From: Diadema setosum | Taxonomy: Eukaryota; Echinodermata; Echinoidea; Diadematoida; Diadematidae | NCBI GenBank assembly: GCA_033980235.1 | Contig: CM067067.1 | Span: 1,550,001-1,614,000, forward strand | DNA length: 64,000 nt | Direction of reading: 5' to 3' | In this document: positions 58,758 to 64,000 of the stretch, one piece after another | How the letters are laid out: every line of letters begins with the position of its first letter | How positions within the stretch are numbered: the stretch's first letter is position 1 | Made by a program: the position numbers and the translations under genes | Notes under the pieces: model-generated | The model's database searches: none | What the model was told of the DNA's origin: nothing | Seen by the model: only the letters and a program-made list of their open reading frames with translations

Positions 58758-59447
58758 TAATAATGGACTGTAACCATATCATCACTGTACTGAGATATTT
58801 TGAGATAGCAAGATTGATTAATCTTTTTTAATTCTATATAAATAAATCTCTACGGCTTTACTTTCGACAGGATTTTTATTCAGATTGATAAGCATTAACA
58901 TAATTGTTACCGAAATATATCTCAAATATCACTAGACGGAGTACTGAAGTTGCAATGAATATGCAGAAAGTAGAATTAAAATGATTTGTGTGAAATTCGT
59001 ACATAAGAAGGCTAACATTGCACAAAACTTTACCTACACTTAATAATCCACATTCGTATGTGCGTATGTATGATTTATGAAAGAGAAATATTTTTGTAAA
59101 TGAGAGACAAGGTTGAAGAAAACAAAACGACTTTGTTGCAGGTAGTAGATAGTCTTATCTGTCTCCCTACTGTTACTCCCTCCAAGAGTGTCGAGGAACA
59201 GAAAGGAAAGGCAATTATTGCGTTTTGGATTTTATAATCAATATGAATTTCAAATAAAACTCTGTGATGCAATTGATTGATACTACTTCAAAATTTAAGC
59301 GAGTTCCTCTTTTATGTCAAAGAATCAGGTAAGGAATTTCCATCACTTTATGTATTTGCTTCAATCGTGATATTTTCCAGGGGAATTATCTTAAAACCCG
59401 ACCATAGAGGTCATTAAAAGGCAGAAAACGTTACAACCCCGTACCCC

Positions 59448-59470
59448 CCCCCCCCCAAAAAAAAAAAAAC
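59448..59470. repeat. C and A homopolymer runs
   Basis: Low complexity only. Confidence 0.9.
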
Positions 59471-60497
59471 ACGCAAAAGCAAACGACAAACAAACAACAC
59501 ACATGCAAATAAACCCACAGACAACAAATTAATTCAAAAAACACCAAAAACACAAAAGCATATATCTAAATAAAATGCGCTCTATTTTTTTGTGAATCCT
59601 ATCCGAAATACGGCACATCTGAATTTTCGAAGGAGATCACGCCCAGCCTCAAAATGGGTAGATTTTACACGATGATATCCATTTTGTCAACATCAGATGA
59701 CCATTTGGTATTTTCATTCCACATCTTAGGTATTCTTCCTAGATTTATCGTACAGGTATCCTTGGTACAAAACTGAAAATTACGGAAATACCAATCCCTA
59801 ATGGTGAAAGATACCTCAGAGGACCTACAGGAACCTTGGTATAAGATCTACGTAGTTGGCGCCCTTCTGATTTCCGACTCCCGACCACAGAACTCTTGTA
59901 TGTAAGAGTTCTGTAGCTGTGCTCCCGACTACTAGCAGTGCATCCAACCTACAGAGACTGGCAAGCGCAATGTTACTGCTGACATAATTCAGACACTGCA
60001 ACCAATTGACAATTCCTTTAGGTTTCACTTCTTCTTCGTCTTTTTCCATACTAGTTATGGACTCATTCCACACATCCATCATGTATGCATAGAAATGATT
60101 CAGAAAATTGTTTTGGAAAAAGACTACATGTACCATGCAAGCTGCACATGCGAGGTTGCAACAAATCCACTCTTCAAACTGCAAGATCTGGTGTCGACAT
60201 GTGCATTCAAAGCATCCTTGTGTCTCACTCCCTGGGCACCGAGTCTCATTGTGTGACGTTTACCAGATGATAATGCTGCAACATCAATAATCGCACCACT
60301 CAATTTATAGCCTGGCTACTAATCTGTGCATAAATTTGGATGTATTGAAATTGTTTCAAAATAGCCCTTGTCATGTGAACTTTGACCCCAAATCACTACC
60401 GGGATGCTATCATTAAGTTTAATTTACTAGCTCCCTCTCCTCTCTATTCTCTCTCAACCTCTAAGACATTGCAACAGCAGCAGCACATAATATACCA

Positions 60498-60540
60498 CAC
60501 ACACACACACACACACATATATAATATATACACACATATA
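60498..60540. repeat. (CA)n/(TA)n microsatellite (left part)
   Basis: The tract resumes at 60801-60820, so the MITE at 60541-60800 sits inside it. Confidence 0.85.
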
Positions 60541-60800
60541 TGTGACCCGCTACAACAAGAGGATCCTAAAGTCGCTTACAGGTGAGCCAAGCATGGCCCA
60601 GAAAAATGCTATTTTCAAGCCTTTCCTTTGATCATTTAGCTTCGAAATTTCGGCAGATGATAGAGGATACATGAGACTAAAAATTATGTTAAAAACAGAA
60701 ATCTGCACGTTTTGACAGATTTTGGTGATCTGACTTCAAATTCGATTTTCTAGGCTCACCTGTCAGCGACTTTAGGATCCTTTTGTTGTAGCGGGTCACA
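60541..60800. mobile_element. MITE with ~45-bp TIRs inserted in a microsatellite, 260 bp
   Basis: TGTGACCCGCTACAACAA and GAGGATCCTAAAGTCGC at the left are mirrored by GCGACTTTAGGATCC and TTGTTGTAGCGGGTCACA at the right. TA repeats flank both sides, so a TA duplication (Tc1/mariner-like) is possible but cannot be separated from the microsatellite. Confidence 0.75.
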
Positions 60801-63586
60801 TATATACACACACACATATTAAGAGACACTTTTGAAAGATGTGTTGTATAATACCTGTATCATACAGATTGCATTTTAATATATCATTCAAACATTTCAG
60901 TGCAATTTCTAAATGAACACTGTTATCTTTATATATAACTCCATAAACAAATAATTTCACACTCTGTAATGTCCCAAGGTAAGAAATGCACCAATATTAA
61001 CTGTAAATTTGTATCTCAACTCATGTTACACATGCTAAACTCATCAAATGCAAAAATGAACATGATGACCCTCATCATAAGAACTTTTGAGATAAGAAAT
61101 AAGTTTTGTATATCTTATATACTATTTATGAATTCTCAATAATAACACATTTTGTGCTGTAAATCTCTCTGATACATTAATTCATTGTATTGCAACACAT
61201 TTAGAAAGATTCTGTCTGGTATTTAATACTTACAAATTTCCTTTCACTCGACAGCCACATTCATCGACTGTACAAGGAGCTAGTGTCACTTAGTCTGTTA
61301 TATTTTGTAGATTGATGTTAACCATTTTTCTTTTCTTCTCACACCATTGCACAAGCATGTCCTCAGCTGATTGTCCAAAGAGCACTAACATTGAATATAT
61401 GGCTACCCAGTTCAAGCTTGTCTACTTAAAAATGGTGAAAACGTATTGAGATATAAATGGCATTACATTGGTGAAGATGAAATCCAAAGCAGTATGCACA
61501 GGTCTGCTGTGAGTATAATTATGTTAGCGCACAACATGTGAGCTGTAGCGAATAATGCTGACTTTCTTTGTGGGTACACAAACTAAGAGAAACCTGAGTC
61601 TTCATCAGGAAAGAAAATTCAGTCCAAACATCAATGTATCAAGAGCCAGGCGTGTAAGACGGATGATCTTAGAATAACAGTAAAAAAGAAATATCAAAGA
61701 AAACTTTGCATATGGAAGACAAATGAATGTTATATTGCATTGTATCTTACGTAACTTGCTTCAAGCACTGACTTCATTTGTTTGCAGGACAAAAGAACAA
61801 TTTAGTCATGCAGTCAGTATAAAGGCATAAGCCTGAAAGAGTCCAACATATGAAGGGCTGTCCCATCATTTTATGTTGCTGGTTTGCATTAAGATATGAC
61901 TCTACAACGACATATATGTGCCATGATACATAAAATCAATCATATATCTGTGCTATCATCTGAGCATCCATCCACTCTTCCATGCCTATCTGAATATGCA
62001 GACAAAACAATATCAGCAAGTGGCTGCTACAGAAAAGATGGGTAGGGAGAAGCTTTATGTAAAATTTGAACATAATAGCTGCTGTGGATAATTTGCCCAA
62101 ATAATTATGTGACTGTCCATACAATATGGAATACATGTCATTACCATTTACCAAAGGGTAACCCAATACACAAAAGTCATTCCAGATCACTAGAAGTCTT
62201 TTAGAAATTGAAAATGAATTGTACTTAACACCATTTTATTCCCTATAATAAACTACATGACCAATAACACCACTTTTTAACTGATGAAATAGAAACACAG
62301 TCTGCCAGATATGAATAAATGCATTATAATTCCCATTAACCTTTCCAGGACAACTAAACTAAATTCCTATCATTGACATTGAATATAAACGTCTTGTTCA
62401 TGGGACTCAAAGAATTATGCATTTGGCAGAAAATGCTGGGTTTTCACTCACTTAAAAAAAAAAAAAATGAGTTGGTAGATCCTGAAAATAATCATAACCT
62501 TTATCATAATTGTCCTTATCTCATGACTTGGCCATTAATGCAGAGTTAATGAACTAAAGCATGTCAGCATTTATGGCACCTTTGTCAGCATATCTGACAA
62601 AACCCATACAACAATGGTGATAACACAATTTTCATTCACATTGACTATAAAACCCATATTTGCACAAACAGGACTACCATACTGGTTTCAAACTTGTTCA
62701 TGATACAGTAGGTATAATTGTGCAGTTTGATCTCTGGCACTCAAAGTTCATACCACAGATCACTCCTTTGCCCAGGATCGCACAATTTCTGCAACTAAAA
62801 TTACTTATCCAGTACTAGTGCACATGAGCATGGTAGAGCTAATTGTTTATTGCAGAATAAAGCAGTGAACTGACATCCAAGTACACATGCTTGCATATAC
62901 AATGTATTACCAGGTACTGTCAAATCTTCATGGTTTTAATCCGGAAATTTTTACAGCTTTAAAAAAGTTTGATGATTTGTGCAATTCATTCATATTTAGT
63001 AACAGATGACATTTCCTGAGAGGTATTTGTTTGAACTGCCCACGACTCTATCAAAACACAATAGAGATGTCAAGGGCCCTGCTGATTTTTGAACAAGTAA
63101 TGACCCTTTGAGGTGAATGCTAAAGCTTTCCATGGTGTATCTAGAATGACATTTCCTTTTTAAATTCATGAAATTCATGCTCATGTCACATACACACAAG
63201 CTTGTGCTAAATTCACACATTTCCCTTTTTCTTAGACAAACTGAGAGCACACCAATGTTTATTCAATGCCCAGTCATGCAATCACTTGCAATCCAACATT
63301 ATTCCCTATACCATATTTTCACCAATCAAGGGATGAATTCGAACATTGCGAAGAAACATTTCATTTGAGAAATACACTTTCGAAGAGCACATGAGCAATT
63401 AGCAAGAAAGCTGATGTCAATATACTCATGTTTCTTTGACTGGCCAAAACCAATACACTGTACCTCATGTTGGCGATTTTGTTTTTCTTGGCAAGAATAA
63501 AGTTCTGTTCAATGCTGTTGCATAAATGCAGCATTATCCCCTCCCCCCAAAAAAAACAAAACAAAACAAAGCAAAACAAAAACATA

Positions 63587-63620
63587 ATGCCTCCGGCACC
63601 CTTCGGGCTGAGGCATAAAA
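63587..63620 (+). mobile_element. Isolated 3' terminus of a hairpin-ended element, family 4
   Basis: ATGCCTC...GAGGCAT is a hairpin with a CCCTTCGGG-type inner part, followed by AAAA, preceded by an A/C-rich tract. The layout matches the right ends of the three families in intron 2. No left end was found. Confidence 0.45.
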
Positions 63621-64000
63621 ATATCTAGGATGCTATTTCATTGAATAGTACATCTTGGTAAAATTTAATTTCTGCATGTCTACAGTTTAACATTAAAGCA
63701 AAACTTCATCTCAAAAATTTTGCATGAAATGTATGTTTATAGTGTTTTGTGATCATTGCAAGTGAATATAAATGTGCAAAGATTGACATTTTGAAACTGA
63801 TGTTTAGTGCCAGTAAATTACCTTGGTTGAAGGGAAAAGATTAATACACATGAACAATTTCTTTCTTTCTTTTTCAATCTGACAAAAGAAAAAAAGAAAA
63901 TATATAAATAGAAAATATTGGTTTTAAAAAAATCCTGAAATGTAAGCATGAACATCTTAATTTAAATTTAAAAGCTTAGATTTGTAAAAGATTCTCTCCT

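Larger units (their letters stand above)
55431..64000. other. Upstream flank without a recognised gene
   Basis: AT-rich non-coding sequence with microsatellites, the cruciform MITE at 60541, a short minisatellite at 58563 and one hairpin terminus at 63587. I see no supported gene in 55650-58560, 58760-60480 or 60801-63586. The minus-strand frame at 59825-60184 has no recognisable motif. Confidence 0.6.

Noticed and set aside
59825..60184. 119-codon minus-strand frame upstream of the gene
   Set aside because: No recognisable motif, no clear splice context, and a local 10-bp hairpin (CAGAACTCTT...AAGAGTTCTG) inside suggests repeat-derived sequence.

Overview
This is invertebrate nuclear DNA, AT-rich and full of introns, microsatellites and transposable elements. 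The host is probably a marine deuterostome, perhaps an echinoderm. Two things point there: an LTR retrotransposon of the Gmr1 type (a Ty3/gypsy group with copia-like pol order, described from deuterostomes) and tRNA-derived SINEs. The species cannot be fixed from the sequence alone.

Only one host gene is convincing. It is the 5' end of an ADAM10/Kuzbanian-like membrane metalloprotease on the minus strand. Exon 1 (55219-55267) encodes the start codon and signal peptide. Exon 2 (44769-44907) and exon 3 (13069-13187) encode the first part of the prodomain. All splice sites are canonical, and the codon phases join 1|2 and 2|1 without error. The rest of the gene (catalytic, disintegrin, Cys-rich, transmembrane and tail parts) should lie left of base 1. 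Almost everything else is intron of this gene or its upstream flank (55431-64000).

Intron 3 (1-13068, partial) holds TTAA-flanked MITEs, a tandem SINE trimer inside one target duplication, a pogo/Tigger-like MITE, palindromic MITEs, and one unidentified open frame at 4552-4853. Intron 2 (13188-44768) holds more MITEs, two copies of a 2-kb hairpin-ended repeat (17301-19424 and 30039-35967) and a third hairpin-ended element (19609-20455). The second 2-kb copy contains a three-level nest: a 4-kb hairpin-ended element, itself split by a 2.9-kb terminal-inverted-repeat (TIR) element that carries a CpG-rich, promoter-like block.

The right end of intron 2 holds an apparently intact LTR retrotransposon, 37014-44483. 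By eye its 1154-bp LTRs are identical. Its single gag-pol frame runs Gag, protease, integrase, reverse transcriptase, RNase H. It is antisense to the ADAM10 gene and ends 285 bp from exon 2.

Intron 1 (44908-55218) holds a SINE, a dead LINE tail, a 728-bp element with 31-bp perfect TIRs, a piggyBac-like MITE, and a 4-kb TIR element filled with a roughly 190-bp satellite arranged as a three-monomer higher-order repeat. It also has a perfect 30-bp hairpin. The upstream flank holds MITEs and simple repeats and no recognised gene.

All family assignments are by eye. Element ages, identities and the host name need alignment.
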